A DNA stretch of 64,000 nucleotides from AC-32 sp963772975 (lineage in GTDB: Bacteria; Actinomycetota; Thermoleophilia; Gaiellales; Gaiellaceae): contig CAVYZH010000010.1 in assembly GCA_963772975.1 (NCBI GenBank), forward strand, positions 620,001 through 684,000, written 5' to 3'. The notes below the pieces were generated by a model that was not told the DNA's origin, did no database searches, and saw only the letters and a program-made list of their open reading frames with translations. Below are positions 32,732 through 41,044 of the stretch, one piece after another. Every line of letters begins with the position of its first letter. Within the stretch, counting starts at the first letter, position 1. The translations under genes and the position numbers were made by a program.

Positions 32732-33893
32732 TTAGGTCGCCCCAGAGGGTTTCCCGACTGCCGCTGGGGAATCCTCCGGGAACTCCCGCAGCGTTTGCCG
32801 GCGCAGCGCCTCGATGGCGACGGCGGTCGTGGCGGCAAGCAGCAGCACGCCGAGCAGCTGCCGGCTGCCGGCCGACGGCCCCCAGGCGAGCAGGATCAGG
32901 AACAAGAAGAGAGCGGCCGCCCAGACGACGATCGGGTGATCTCGGAAGGTAGGGCGCGAGCCAGCGCCTGAAGGCGACCGCGCCTCGATTCGGGCCTGCC
33001 AAGGCCGTCGCGAGGAGGACGAGCACGCCGTAGACGACGAGGATGATCGCGATGTCCCGCAACACGCTTGTCTCGAGCCCCCAGATCACGCTCACCGGAT
33101 GCTTGTTCGCCTCCGTCTTGACGAGCGAGTCGACGACCGCCGTGCCGACGAAGCGCCTGAGGGAGGCGATCACCAGGCCGACGAACACGAGGGTCGCCCC
33201 GGTCGCGCCCAGCAGCAGCCTGCGCCGACCACGCGCGAGGTAGATCGCGAGCGCATAGAGCCCGACGACGGCGATCACGAGAAACGAGCTGAGCGCCTTG
33301 AGGATCTTTACCGCCGTCTGCGCGGCGCTCAGCTGGTTCGAGTTCATGAGCACGAGCTGGCCGGCGTTCGGATCGGCGTTTGCCTTCAGCTTGTCCTCCA
33401 ACCCGAGCCGCGTCGCCAGCCTCGTGATCGCCGGTCTCAGGTCCAGCGTGACGACGCCGTTCGCGGTCGAGATGTTTCCGTTCTTGCCTAGGTCCTTGCC
33501 CTCCAGCAGCCTCACGACCGCCGCGTGAGCGCGTTTGTTGATGTTCTCCCAGAGCGTCTGCACCCTCGGTCGCTGCAGCAGCCTGTCGGCGGCCGTGGGC
33601 ACGACGGTGTTCTGCAGCGCCGCCGTCAGCGCGACGGCGGCTCCCTGCGAGCGCGGCGGCAGCCGCTCGCGCAGCTGCGCTTCCACGTCGACTCGCTGGA
33701 AGAGTGCGTCGCTGAGCTTCTGCGCGATCGCGGCGCGAACCGAGTCGTTTGCCAGCAGCTGCGACGAGGAGTCTGCCCAGGCCTGGTCGTCGAGCAGCTG
33801 ACGCTTCGACCAGACCGTGAGCGACGAGACGAACAGCAGAATCGTCGCGAGCCCGAGCAGGCTCCAGACCAGCAGGTGGCGCTTCTTGCTCAT
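32732..33893 (-). pseudogene. Integral membrane protein, one frameshift near the C-terminus
   Basis: A membrane protein of about 386 residues once one base is removed. An N-terminal helix (9-30), a soluble extracytoplasmic region with a conserved-looking LLANDSVRAAIAQKLSDALF, VDVEAQLRERLPP and GVVTLDLRPAITRLA, then three membrane helices around 200-310. At about 32951, the frame shifts from RWLAP to TFRDHPIVVWAAALFLFLIL, giving two more helices and a natural stop at 32732. The span is 1162 bases, one over a multiple of three. Without the correction the translation ends in Arg/Pro-rich shadow. Function unknown. Confidence 0.75.
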
Positions 33894-33985
33894 CGTCGCC
33901 TCGTGCTTCTCGGTTCAGCCTGCCTCAGGGGGCGCCGGTCGTGGGACGCGTCCAAGTGGCAGAACTCCTCCGTGACCGTCTCCAC

Positions 33986-34165
33986 CTAAACCGCAGCCGC
34001 CCTCGTCTCCGGCGGCTTCATAAAGGCACCGAAGATCCAGAGAAACGGGAAGAAGATCCCGAAGAAGAACATCCACCCGTGACCGTTTCTGAGCGTCATC
34101 AGCCCGAGGGTGAAGACCAGGATGAAGTACAAGAACGCTCCGCCGATTCCAATTCCCCACCACAT
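33986..34165 (-). CDS. 59-residue membrane protein
   Basis: A short membrane protein with two helices (GIGIGGAFLYFILVFTLGLM and WMFFFGIFFPFLWIFGAFM) and a Lys/Arg-rich tail. ATG at 34165 with a GGGAGG ribosome site five bases upstream makes it convincing despite the size. It lies upstream of the frameshifted membrane gene on the same strand, 92 bases apart. Role unknown; comparable small two-helix proteins are common among stress-associated membrane peptides. Confidence 0.75.
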   Translation of the reverse strand: MWWGIGIGGAFLYFILVFTLGLMTLRNGHGWMFFFGIFFPFLWIFGAFMKPPETRAAAV

Positions 34166-34365
34166 GATTCCTCCCGCTTGCGCGCGTAGAGGTTGACTCG
34201 CACCTCGATCCTCCCTTCTGGAGCGGAGCCCAACATCATCCGATCGGGATGACGGGGGATGCGGGCTGCCTCAAAGGACCGGCTTGTCGAGGTTCGGGCG
34301 CACGACCGACTCGCTCAGGCCTGCCCGGACTTCTTCGACGAGCGAACCGCCGTTCGCCACGCCGA

Positions 34366-34393
34366 AAGAAAAAGTCCCCGCAAGCAGGGGCTT
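34366..34393 (-). terminator. Intrinsic terminator downstream of the tRNA-Asp fragment
   Basis: On the minus strand AAG-CCCC (34393-34387) pairs with GGGG-A-CTT (34379-34372), with one bulged A, followed by a run of five T. It lies 6 bases after the tRNA-Asp 3' fragment, as a terminator would after an intact tRNA gene. It probably belonged to the tRNA-Asp transcript before the insertion proposed in the findings. Confidence 0.65.
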
Positions 34394-34398
34394 CGAAG

Positions 34399-34422
34399 AC
34401 GGGAGCGACGGGACTCGAACCC
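34399..34422 (-). repeat. Displaced 3' end of tRNA-Asp (candidate att copy)
   Basis: 24 bases identical to the 3' end of the tRNA-Asp gene at 35573-35596, covering the 3' half of the T arm, the acceptor 3' strand, the discriminator base and one base beyond. Upstream the match stops abruptly and no other tRNA arm is recognisable. The pair of direct repeats brackets about 1.15 kb that holds the collagen-like gene. This is the layout left by integration into a tRNA 3' end. Confidence 0.7.
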
Positions 34423-34523
34423 TTTTCCCGACCATCGAGGTGAGGTCGTCGCGACCGGAGGAGTAAGCGCTGGTCTTGGAGGATGGAGCGCGGCAAGGGT
34501 TGTGTTCCCTCGGCGAGGCAGAA

Positions 34524-34544
34524 GGGGCGGGTCAAGCCCGCCCC
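34524..34544 (-). terminator. Terminator of the collagen-like gene
   Basis: A perfect 8-bp stem (GGGGCGGG with CCCGCCCC) around a 5-base loop, followed on the minus strand by TTCTGCC, a weak T-run. It lies 12 bases after the most likely stop of the collagen-like gene at 34557. An uncorrected reading of that gene would run into this hairpin, which supports the corrected end. Confidence 0.6.
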
Positions 34545-34556
34545 CATCTGCCCACC

Positions 34557-35431
34557 TCAGCCGTTGATGTTGCCGATGTCCCCGCCGCGTGCCGGCGGGG
34601 GCCGGGGCTCGGTTGATCCACGTGCCGTTCGCAGCTGTGCGGTACTGGTACTCCCACCCGTTGTTGATCGTCGAGGCCCGCAGCAGGGCCACCCTCAGCC
34701 GGGAAGAAGGTCGCGACCATCGTGGTCGTAATACAGGGATCGGGACAGGTCGCCTCCGGATGGAACACGCCGCCTGTCACGACCACGACGTCGTAGCCTG
34801 TGAACGTTCCCGTTACGCCGCCCGTCTGCGGTGTGCCGGGGCACGTAGGCGGATTGGGCGTCGGGGCGCCCGCGAGGGTCGTGAACGTTCCGTTGTAGGA
34901 ACGAACGACCTGGATCGACCCATCGTTCTGCGGAATGAACTGAAGCGTCCGCGTGTAGCTGAGATTCGCCCATTGAGTCCCCATCTGGCTGCTCCCACAG
35001 TGGCCGAAGTCGCGGCCGCTGGTGATGTGCGTTACGACCACGTTGGGAACGCTGAGTCCAGGAGACCCAGGGTCGCCCTTGTCGCCTTTGTCGCCCTTCG
35101 CGCCGGCGGACCCCTGCGAGCCTTGCGGCCCCTGAGGACCCTGCGGCCCCGGGGTTCCGACTCCGCTCGCGCCCTTCGGGCCCTTCGGGCCCCGGATGTT
35201 CCAGGCGACCGCCTTAAAGCCCTTGTGGCAGTTGGCGAGCTTCAGATCGCCGAGCGTCTGCTTGCTCCCATGCGTCTCGACGCACCCGTAGATAACCCCG
35301 TTCCGAATGCCGAGCTTTCCTCGACTCACCGAGGAAGCCTTCGAGCCTTGGCTCGAGGCGCCGGTGACACCGGCCATCGCCCCGGTGGCCAGCAGAACGA
35401 GTGCTGCGACGGCGAGCAGTCGCTTCGTCAT
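34557..35431 (-). pseudogene. Secreted collagen-like protein with two frameshifts
   Basis: About 290 residues after two single-base corrections. A signal peptide (1-25), a beta-like segment with two Cys (YGCVETHG and LANCHKGFKAVAWN), a collagen-like Gly-x-y run (about 80-122: GPKGPKGASGVG, GPQGPQGPQG, GDKGDKGDPG), and a C-terminal domain with paired Cys. At about 34697 the frame must shift for VALLRASTINNGWEYQYRTAANGTWINR, and at about 34600 again to reach GGDIGNING and the stop. The span of 875 bases is two over a multiple of three, matching two insertions. Such Gly-x-y proteins form extracellular triple-helix stalks. It lies between tRNA-Asp and its repeated 3' end. Confidence 0.7.
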
Positions 35432-35573
35432 GTTTCCTCCCCTGCGTCAGGCCGCAGCACTTGACCCAATGCTTAAAGAGAGTGTCCGTCCTACGTTGCC
35501 TCTCGGCATCGTCCGATTGAGGTGAAGCCGAAAACCGACCTCGCACTACAGGTCGAGGTGGGGTCGGGAGTTA

Positions 35574-35647
<74 letters not shown>

Positions 35648-35665
35648 GGGAACGCCGCAGTCTAG

Positions 35666-36094
35666 CTAGATCGACGTCAGACCGAGCTGCCGCAACAGGG
35701 TCACCGAGTCCGAGTAGACGTCTTTGCGCGCGACCAGGCCGTCGCGGATCGGGATCACGTCCATCCCCTGGTAGTCGACCTTGCGGCCGGTTGGCGGCAC
35801 CTCGATCCCAGAGCGCGTCATCGTGCCCTCGTGCGTGCCCTTGGCCGTCCACTCCTGGACGACCAGGTCCTCGCGCAGGTACGCGCGGCGTGTCTCGAAG
35901 GCGAGGTCGGGGAAGACCGAGAAGATGCCGGTGATGGCCTTCCCGATTGCCTCGCGCCCGACGTTGACGTCGCCGGTGACGTGGTTCTCGAAGACCGAAT
36001 CCTCTGTATGCATCGAGACGATCGCCTCCACGTCGTGCGCGTTCCAGGCGGCGTTGTAGGCGTCGATGAACTCCTGCAGCTCCTGGCCGTCCAT
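35666..36094 (-). CDS. SnoaL/NTF2-like protein
   Basis: 142 residues of the SnoaL-like ester-cyclase type in the NTF2 fold: an opening helix (ELQEFIDAYNAAWNAHDVEAIVSMH), EDSVFENHV, GREAIGKAITGIFSVFPDLAFE, and TGRKVDYQGMDVIPIRDGLV with paired strands. Proteins of this fold bind small ligands; some catalyse aldol cyclisation of polyketides, many have unknown roles. The ATG at 36094 is 21 bases from the divergent MarP-like gene; its 3' end is close to tRNA-Asp. Confidence 0.85.
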   Translation of the reverse strand: MDGQELQEFIDAYNAAWNAHDVEAIVSMHTEDSVFENHVTGDVNVGREAIGKAITGIFSVFPDLAFETRRAYLREDLVVQEWTAKGTHEGTMTRSGIEVPPTGRKVDYQGMDVIPIRDGLVARKDVYSDSVTLLRQLGLTSI

Positions 36095-36115
36095 GGCGTC
36101 TAGCCTAAACCGCTC

Positions 36116-37247
36116 GTGACTGCCGTCGACTGGGTGGCGCTCGGCCTCGTGCTGCTGACGGCGCTCGGCGGGGCCGTGCAGGGCTTCGTCTGGAGCGGGC
36201 TCTCGCTGGCCGGGCTGCTCGCGGGTGCGCTGCTCGGTGGGCGGCTGGTGCCGGTGCTGCTCTCGAACGGGACGCAGTCGCGCTACGCGCCGGTGGTCGC
36301 GCTGGTGGCCGCAATCGCCTTTGCTCTCATCTTCGAGGTCATGGGCAGCACCGTCGGCGCGTCGATTCGCAGCCGGCAGCGTGCCGGCGTGCGCGTGCTC
36401 GACTCGGCCGGCGGGGTGCTGGCCGGCGCGCTGATCGGCTTCGCGATCGTGTGGGTGCTCGGCGCGATGGCGCTGCAGCTGCCGGGCCAGGCCGACCTGC
36501 GTCGCGCGGTGCAGCGCTCCTACGTGCTGCAGCAGTTGAACGAGATCGTGCCGCCGCGCTCGCTGCTGAACGCGCTGGCCCGGATCGACCCGTTCCCGAG
36601 CTTCGCCGGGCCGCCGCTGCCGACCGAGCCGCTCGACCCGCGCGTGCTGCGCGAGGCGGGAGTCCGCGCGGCTGCCCCGAGCATCGTCCGCGTGCTCGGC
36701 ACAGCCTGCGGGCTCGGCGTCGAGGGCAGCGGCTGGGTCGCGGCCAACGGGCTCGTCGTCACCGCGGCGCACGTGGTCGCGGGCGAGGAGGATACGGAGG
36801 TCGTGACCGTCCACGACGGCGTGTTGCGGGCGCAGGCGGTGGCGTTCGACCCGCACAACGACGTCGCCGTTCTTCAGGTCGACGGCCTCGAGGCGCCGCC
36901 GCCTACAGCTGAAGGATCCGCAGCCGGGCACGGCGATCGCGATCGTCGGCTACCCGCTCAACGGCCCGCTCGAGGCGAGCGCGGGGAGGATCGGCGAGAC
37001 CGAGACCGTGCTCGCGCAGGACGCCTACGGCGAAGGGCAGACGCGCCGCCTCGTCACGAGCCTGAGCGGGACGGTCCAGCACGGCAACTCCGGCGGCCCG
37101 GCGGTGGACTCGTCCGGCGCCGTCCAGTCGACCGTCTTCGCCGCTCGCGCCGCGGGCGGCGGTGGCTACGGCGTGCCGGCCTCGGTCGTCCGGCGCGACC
37201 TCGCCTCGGCGGTCACGCCGGTCTCGACCGGGCCCTGCGTCGGCTAG
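36116..37247 (+). pseudogene. MarP-like membrane serine protease, one frameshift
   Basis: About 376 residues once corrected. A CvpA-like membrane domain (about 5-125, four helices) is joined to a trypsin-like protease: GSGWVAANGLVVTAAHVV supplies the catalytic His, DPHNDVAVLQV the Asp, and HGNSGGPAVD the Ser. This is the layout of MarP of Mycobacterium, which guards cell-wall and acid homeostasis from the outer membrane face. At about 36900 one extra C shifts the frame between LEAPP and LQLKDPQPGTAIAIVGYPLNG. The span of 1132 bases is one over a multiple of three. All catalytic residues are preserved, which argues for a sequence error. Confidence 0.85.
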
Positions 37248-39055
37248 TCCAGCAGGTCGAGCGCCGCTTCGGGCTGCTTGAACGGCGGGATCACGTAGAC
37301 GCCCGCGACCTTCTCGCGCGCCTGCGCGTAGAGCTCGCGCGCCAGCGCCAGGCCCTCGGCGCCCGCGTTCGGGCCGGCCTGCTCGAAGCGGCGCTGGATC
37401 TCCTCGGGAACGACGATCCCCGGCACCTCGTTGTGCAGCCGCACGGCGAGCTGGTGGCTGCGCACGTAGAAGATCCCGAGCAGCACCGGCACCGGCCAGC
37501 CGCCGATCAGCTCCTCGAAGCGGTCGAGGTAGGAGAGGTCGAAGAGCGCCTGCGTCATCGCGTAGCGGGCGCCGGACTCGATCTTCCGGTGGAAGCGCTC
37601 GACCTCGGTCTGGAGGTCGTCCGCGGACGGGTTCACCGCCACGCCGAGGAAGAACGAGGTCGGCGCGTCGATGCCCTTGCCGTTGTAGTCCTCGCCCCGG
37701 TTGAGCTGCGAGACGATCTGCGAGAGGCCGATCGAGTCGACCTCGTAGACGCCCCGCGAGCCCGGGTAGTCACCGATCTCGGTCGGGTCGCCCGTGACGG
37801 CGAGCACGTTGCGTACGCCTTCGGCGTGCGCGCCCAGGAGCTGGGACTCGAGGCCCATGATCGAGGTGTCGCGCGGGGTGACGTGTGGGATCGTCTCGAT
37901 CCCGCAGTCGCGCTCGATCGCGACTGCGGCCATCAACGCGTTGGCGCGGGCGCGGGCCATCGGGTTGTCGTTGATGTCGACGAAGCCGACCTTGCCGGAG
38001 CGCTTCAGGTCGCGCGCGACCCCGAGCATCGCGTCGTAGGTGCCGCCCTTGGGTGGGTCGAGCTCAACGCAGGTCACCCATTCGCCCTCGCGTAGCTTGC
38101 GGGCCAGCTCGGTCTCGTACGCGCCGCGCTCGAGATGTGGCTCGACGAGCTCGCGCTCGATCACGTCCAGGGGCGCGCTCGGCCTCCGCTCCGCCTCGAC
38201 AGCTGAGGCGATCGCTGCGATCTCGACCGGCGTCGTCCCGCAGCAGCCGCCGATCAGGCGCGCGCCCAGCTCACGCGCGTGCGCCGCGAACTCGGCGAAG
38301 TACTCGGGCGTGGCGTGCGGGTAGATCACGCGGCCGCCGCTCAGGCTCGCGAGCCCGACGTTCGGCAGCGCGGCCAGCGGCGGGCCGCCGTCCGAGCCCA
38401 TCGCCTCGAGCGCGGCCAGCGCGGCGTGCAGGCCCGCGCCGTGGTTCGCGCCGATCGCGGCGAGCTTCAGCGGCCGCAGGCGGGCGGCCGCGTCGGCGGC
38501 GGTCACGCCGGCGAGCGTCTCGGCGCCCTCGTCGAAGGTCAGCGTGGCGACGATCGGCAGGCTCGAGACGCCGCGAACCGCTTCGATCGCGGCTTCGAGC
38601 TCCTCCAGGTCGTAGAAGGTCTCGACCATGAACAGGTCGATCCCGCGGCCGTCCAGCAGGGCGGCCTGCTCCGCGAAAAGCTCGATTCGCTTCTCAGGCG
38701 GGACGGCCAGGTCGCCGAGCGGGCCGATCGAGCCCGCGATGAAGACTTCACGGCCCGCGACCTCGCGCGCTTCGCGCGCCAGCTTCACGCCCGCGCTGTT
38801 GATCCGCTCGAACTCGTCTTCGAGGTAGAGCTGCGAGAGCTTGCGCCGGTTGGCGCCGAAGGTGTTCGTCTCGATCAGGTCGGCGCCGGCGCGGATAAAG
38901 CTCGTGTGCAACGTCTCGACACTCTCGGGAGCGCGCAGATTGGCCTCTTCCGGGCAGCGCAGGCGTGGCACTGCGCTGGTCACGAGCACGCCCATGCCGC
39001 CGTCGCCGACGACGATCGGGCCTTGCTCGAGACGGGCTTCGAACCGACTTGTCAT
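37244..39055 (-). CDS. Bifunctional homocysteine S-methyltransferase / methylenetetrahydrofolate reductase
   Basis: 603 residues. Domain 1 (about 5-290) is a Zn-dependent homocysteine methyltransferase: VVGDGGMGVLV, TNTFGANRRKL, GSIGPLGDL and the metal-binding GGCCGTTP near 265. Domain 2 (about 315-600) is an MTHFR barrel: VTCVELDPPKGG, AVTGDPTEIGDYPGS, RYAMTQALFDL. The fusion, as in Bacillus YitJ, can reduce methylene-THF and methylate homocysteine to methionine. A start without a clear ribosome site, 6 to 9 bases from a TAGAGT -10-like hexamer, suggests a leaderless transcript. It ends overlapping the MarP-like gene by four bases. Confidence 0.92.
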   Translation of the reverse strand: MTSRFEARLEQGPIVVGDGGMGVLVTSAVPRLRCPEEANLRAPESVETLHTSFIRAGADLIETNTFGANRRKLSQLYLEDEFERINSAGVKLAREAREVAGREVFIAGSIGPLGDLAVPPEKRIELFAEQAALLDGRGIDLFMVETFYDLEELEAAIEAVRGVSSLPIVATLTFDEGAETLAGVTAADAAARLRPLKLAAIGANHGAGLHAALAALEAMGSDGGPPLAALPNVGLASLSGGRVIYPHATPEYFAEFAAHARELGARLIGGCCGTTPVEIAAIASAVEAERRPSAPLDVIERELVEPHLERGAYETELARKLREGEWVTCVELDPPKGGTYDAMLGVARDLKRSGKVGFVDINDNPMARARANALMAAVAIERDCGIETIPHVTPRDTSIMGLESQLLGAHAEGVRNVLAVTGDPTEIGDYPGSRGVYEVDSIGLSQIVSQLNRGEDYNGKGIDAPTSFFLGVAVNPSADDLQTEVERFHRKIESGARYAMTQALFDLSYLDRFEELIGGWPVPVLLGIFYVRSHQLAVRLHNEVPGIVVPEEIQRRFEQAGPNAGAEGLALARELYAQAREKVAGVYVIPPFKQPEAALDLLD

Positions 39056-39095
39056 GCGGTTTGACTCTACTGGCGGAGTGAAGTGAAGCGGTCAA
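39056..39095 (-). promoter_or_regulatory. Candidate leaderless promoter of the methyltransferase gene
   Basis: On the minus strand TAGAGT (39069-39064) lies 8 bases before the ATG at 39055, and TTGACC (39095-39090) lies 20 bases further upstream. The spacing is long for a classical sigma-70 promoter, so the -35 assignment is uncertain, but the -10 position and lack of a ribosome site both fit leaderless transcription, common in Actinomycetota. Confidence 0.35.
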
Positions 39096-39160
39096 CCGTG
39101 AAAGGGGGATAGATCAAGCGACCGCCGCGGCGCGATACTCCGCCAGCAACATCGACGAGC

Positions 39161-39253
39161 GCCCCAATGCGGCAGGGGCAGAACGTCGAAAGCGGACGGG
39201 CCCGATGCGGCGAGGCCCGCCCGCCACGGAAAGGGCCCGATGCGGCGTGGCCC
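39161..39253. other. Three hairpins sharing a loop sequence
   Basis: Three small stem-loops at 39161-39179, 39197-39219 and 39233-39253. Stems differ (GCCCC/GGGGC, CGGGCC/GGCCCG, GGGCC/GGCCC) yet every loop contains ATGCGGC on the plus strand (GCCGCAT on the minus). Equivalent loop points are 38 and 35 bases apart. Different stems with one kept loop suggest selection on the loop, as in RNA that binds a protein or another RNA. The region is in the 390-base gap between the methyltransferase and SDR genes. No known riboswitch consensus was recognised. Confidence 0.5.
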
Positions 39254-39290
39254 CTCCGGAGATGTAACTGCGGCTCTCTCACGGGAGACT

Positions 39291-39319
39291 CAGGCGGGCC
39301 CGGGCGGCGGGCCCGCCTG
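39291..39319. terminator. Perfect 11-bp GC hairpin
   Basis: CAGGCGGGCCC (39291-39301) pairs perfectly with GGGCCCGCCTG (39309-39319) around a 7-base loop. There is no T-run on either side. It could end transcripts that carry the three hairpins upstream (plus strand) or act in both directions. Confidence 0.5.
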
Positions 39320-39333
39320 ATGTATGGACCGGC

Positions 39334-39361
39334 TCAAGTTCGGGTACTGGACGGCCGATCC
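39334..39361 (+). promoter_or_regulatory. Candidate sigma-28/WhiG-type promoter
   Basis: TCAA at 39334-39337 and GCCGATCC at 39354-39361 are separated by 16 bases, close to the TAAA-N15-GCCGATAA consensus of FliA/WhiG/SigD promoters. No plus-strand gene follows for 850 bases, but an intrinsic terminator lies 55 bases downstream, so it would drive a short non-coding RNA. Confidence 0.4.
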
Positions 39362-39366
39362 AAATG

Positions 39367-39447
39367 GAACTCCCGCCGGGGACTGACGGCAATCATCCTG
39401 CGGCTCGGAGTTTTCGGCGGCGGGCCTCGGCCCGCCGCCGGCCTTTT
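39367..39447 (+). ncRNA. Candidate short RNA
   Basis: A predicted transcript of about 75-80 bases, running from just after the sigma-28/WhiG-like promoter to a strong terminator. It contains a possible stem in CTCCCGCCGGGGACTG and a CGGCTCGGAG segment just before the terminator hairpin. It has no clear open frame. It is inferred only from the promoter-terminator pair. Confidence 0.3.
39415..39447 (+). terminator. Intrinsic terminator, plus strand
   Basis: An 11-bp stem (39415-39425 with 39430-39440) around a CTCG tetraloop, followed by GCC and TTTT. The T-run is on the plus strand, so it ends plus-strand transcripts such as the candidate short RNA. It also abuts the 3' end of the minus-strand SDR gene at 39447 and may serve that transcript without a T-run. 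Confidence 0.7.
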
Positions 39448-40196
39448 CAACCGTGCAGGACTCGGCCTTCCATGCCGCCGGCGACCGTGACGAGCTGTCC
39501 GGTCACGTGGCCCGAGAGCACGTCCGAGGCGAGGACGACCACCTGCGCCGCCACGTCCTCGGGCTGGGCGACCTTCTCCAGCGCCATCGTCCTCGTCACC
39601 CGCCTCAGCGTCTCCTCGTCGAGCGAGCCGCGCGTCATCGGCGATTCCGTCCAGCCGGGACAAACCACGTTCACGCGCGCGCGAGGCGCGACCCGCACCA
39701 CCTCGTTCTTGAGGCTCAGCAGTAGCCCGTGTGCAATCGCCGATTTCGCCGCCGCATAGTCCGCGTGGCCGGCCTCGCCGAAGAGGCCCGCGGTCGAGGC
39801 GACCATCACCAGCGATCCGTGGCCCCGCTCGGCTACGCCGCGCAGGAATGCGCGCGCGGTCAGGAACGTCGCGGTCAGGTTCGCCCGCAGTGTCTCCTCC
39901 CAGCGCTCGAGCGGCAGCTCCCAGACCGGCACGTCCTCGGCCGGCCAGATGCCCGCCACCGCCGCGCACACGTCGAGTGGCCCAGCCTGCTCGAACAGCC
40001 GCTCGACCTCCGTCTCGACGCGCAGGTCGGCCCCGGCCACGACGGCCGCTCCGAGCGCCTCGGCCCGCTCGCGCCCGAGGTGGTAGTGAGCGACGACCTC
40101 GCACTCCTCCGCCATGAACAGCCGCGCGCAGGCGCCGCCGATCCCACCGGACGCGCCGGTCACGAGCACACGCTTCCCTGCGAGCCCGGTGTCCAC
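39447..40196 (-). CDS. Short-chain dehydrogenase/reductase
   Basis: About 249 residues. Classical SDR: dinucleotide loop VLVTGASGGIGGACA, structural AAVAGIW in place of NNAG, catalytic Ser in MVASTAGLF, and Y-x-x-x-K in YAAAKSAIAHG, then VVCPGWTESPM. An NAD(P)H-dependent oxidoreductase of unknown substrate, soluble. The GTG at 40196 is chosen because the Rossmann strand begins 8 residues later; a TTG at 40205 is possible. Only about 20 bases separate it from the divergent M55 peptidase gene. Confidence 0.9.
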   Translation of the reverse strand: MDTGLAGKRVLVTGASGGIGGACARLFMAEECEVVAHYHLGRERAEALGAAVVAGADLRVETEVERLFEQAGPLDVCAAVAGIWPAEDVPVWELPLERWEETLRANLTATFLTARAFLRGVAERGHGSLVMVASTAGLFGEAGHADYAAAKSAIAHGLLLSLKNEVVRVAPRARVNVVCPGWTESPMTRGSLDEETLRRVTRTMALEKVAQPEDVAAQVVVLASDVLSGHVTGQLVTVAGGMEGRVLHG

Positions 40197-40215
40197 GACG
40201 TGCAAGGCTACAAGC

Positions 40216-41037
40216 GTGAAGGTCTTCATCATCAGTGACATCGAGGGCGTCGCCGGGATCGTCAAGGGCGAGCAGACCGGCCCGCCTCCGCACGGCGACT
40301 CGACGCTCTTCGACGAGGGCCGCAAGCTCTACACGGGCGAGATCAATGCGGCGGTGCGCGGCGCAAAGGCCGCCGGCGCGACCGAGATCGTCGCCATGGA
40401 CTGCCATGGCGCGGGGGGCGGCTACACGTTCAACTCGCTGATCCCCGAGGAGCTCGATCCCGACTGCGAGTTCGTCGTCCAGGACCAGTGGACGGAGTAC
40501 ACGGAGTTTCTGGAGCAGGGCGTCGACGCGGCGCTGTTCGTCGGCATGCACGCGCGCGCCGGCACGGCCGAGGGCGTGCTCAACCACACCGTCTCCGGCC
40601 CGAACTTCCAGAACCTCTCGTTCAACGGCACGCTCGTCGGCGAGACGGGCATCAACGCCGCGCTCTGCGGCACGTGGGGCTGCCCGGTGGTGCTGGTGAC
40701 CGGCGACCAGGCCGCTTGCAGCGAGGGCAGCGAGCTGCTCGGCGCGGGCCTCACGACGGTGCAGGTCAAGCGCGGCACCGGCGTCCTGAGCGCGCGCAAC
40801 CTCGTGCCCTCGCGAGCTCGCGAGGCGATCGAGGCCGGCACGAAGCAGGCGCTCTCCGACCTGAACGCCGTCAAGCCCTACGACCCCGGCAAGCCATGCG
40901 AGATCACGGTCGAGTACAAGTGGACCGACCCGGTCGCCAAGCTCCGCTACCGCCACGGCGTCGAGCTCGTCGATGCCCGCACGATCGTCTCCCGCGCCGA
41001 CGACTGGTGGACGGCGTGGAAGCAGTTCTTCTTCTGA
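40216..41037 (+). CDS. M55-family D-aminopeptidase (DppA-like)
   Basis: 273 residues, GTG start. The N-terminus VFIISDIEGVAGI holds the metal-binding SDxEG motif; AMDCHGAGGGYTFNSL and GMHARAGTAEGVLNHT match zinc and active-site segments of DppA D-aminopeptidases, and NGTLVGETGINAALCG follows. It would release N-terminal D-amino acids from peptides, for instance from peptidoglycan breakdown. Cytoplasmic; no signal peptide. It starts the plus-strand run to DinB. Confidence 0.9.
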   Translation: MKVFIISDIEGVAGIVKGEQTGPPPHGDSTLFDEGRKLYTGEINAAVRGAKAAGATEIVAMDCHGAGGGYTFNSLIPEELDPDCEFVVQDQWTEYTEFLEQGVDAALFVGMHARAGTAEGVLNHTVSGPNFQNLSFNGTLVGETGINAALCGTWGCPVVLVTGDQAACSEGSELLGAGLTTVQVKRGTGVLSARNLVPSRAREAIEAGTKQALSDLNAVKPYDPGKPCEITVEYKWTDPVAKLRYRHGVELVDARTIVSRADDWWTAWKQFFF

Positions 41038-41044
41038 GCCGGCC

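Noticed and set aside
34381..34500. Possible second full tRNA or tmRNA around the tRNA-Asp fragment
   Set aside because: Only the T-arm 3' half and acceptor strand are present; no matching 5' acceptor, D or anticodon arm was found within about 350 bases.
39056..39330. Cobalamin, SAM or SAH riboswitch upstream of the methyltransferase gene
   Set aside because: No match to their conserved cores (B12 box, S-box, SAH core) was seen by eye, and the gene may be leaderless.
39364..39759. 131-codon plus-strand frame after the sigma-28-like promoter
   Set aside because: It crosses the strong terminator and then runs antisense to the SDR gene, so it is unlikely to be translated.
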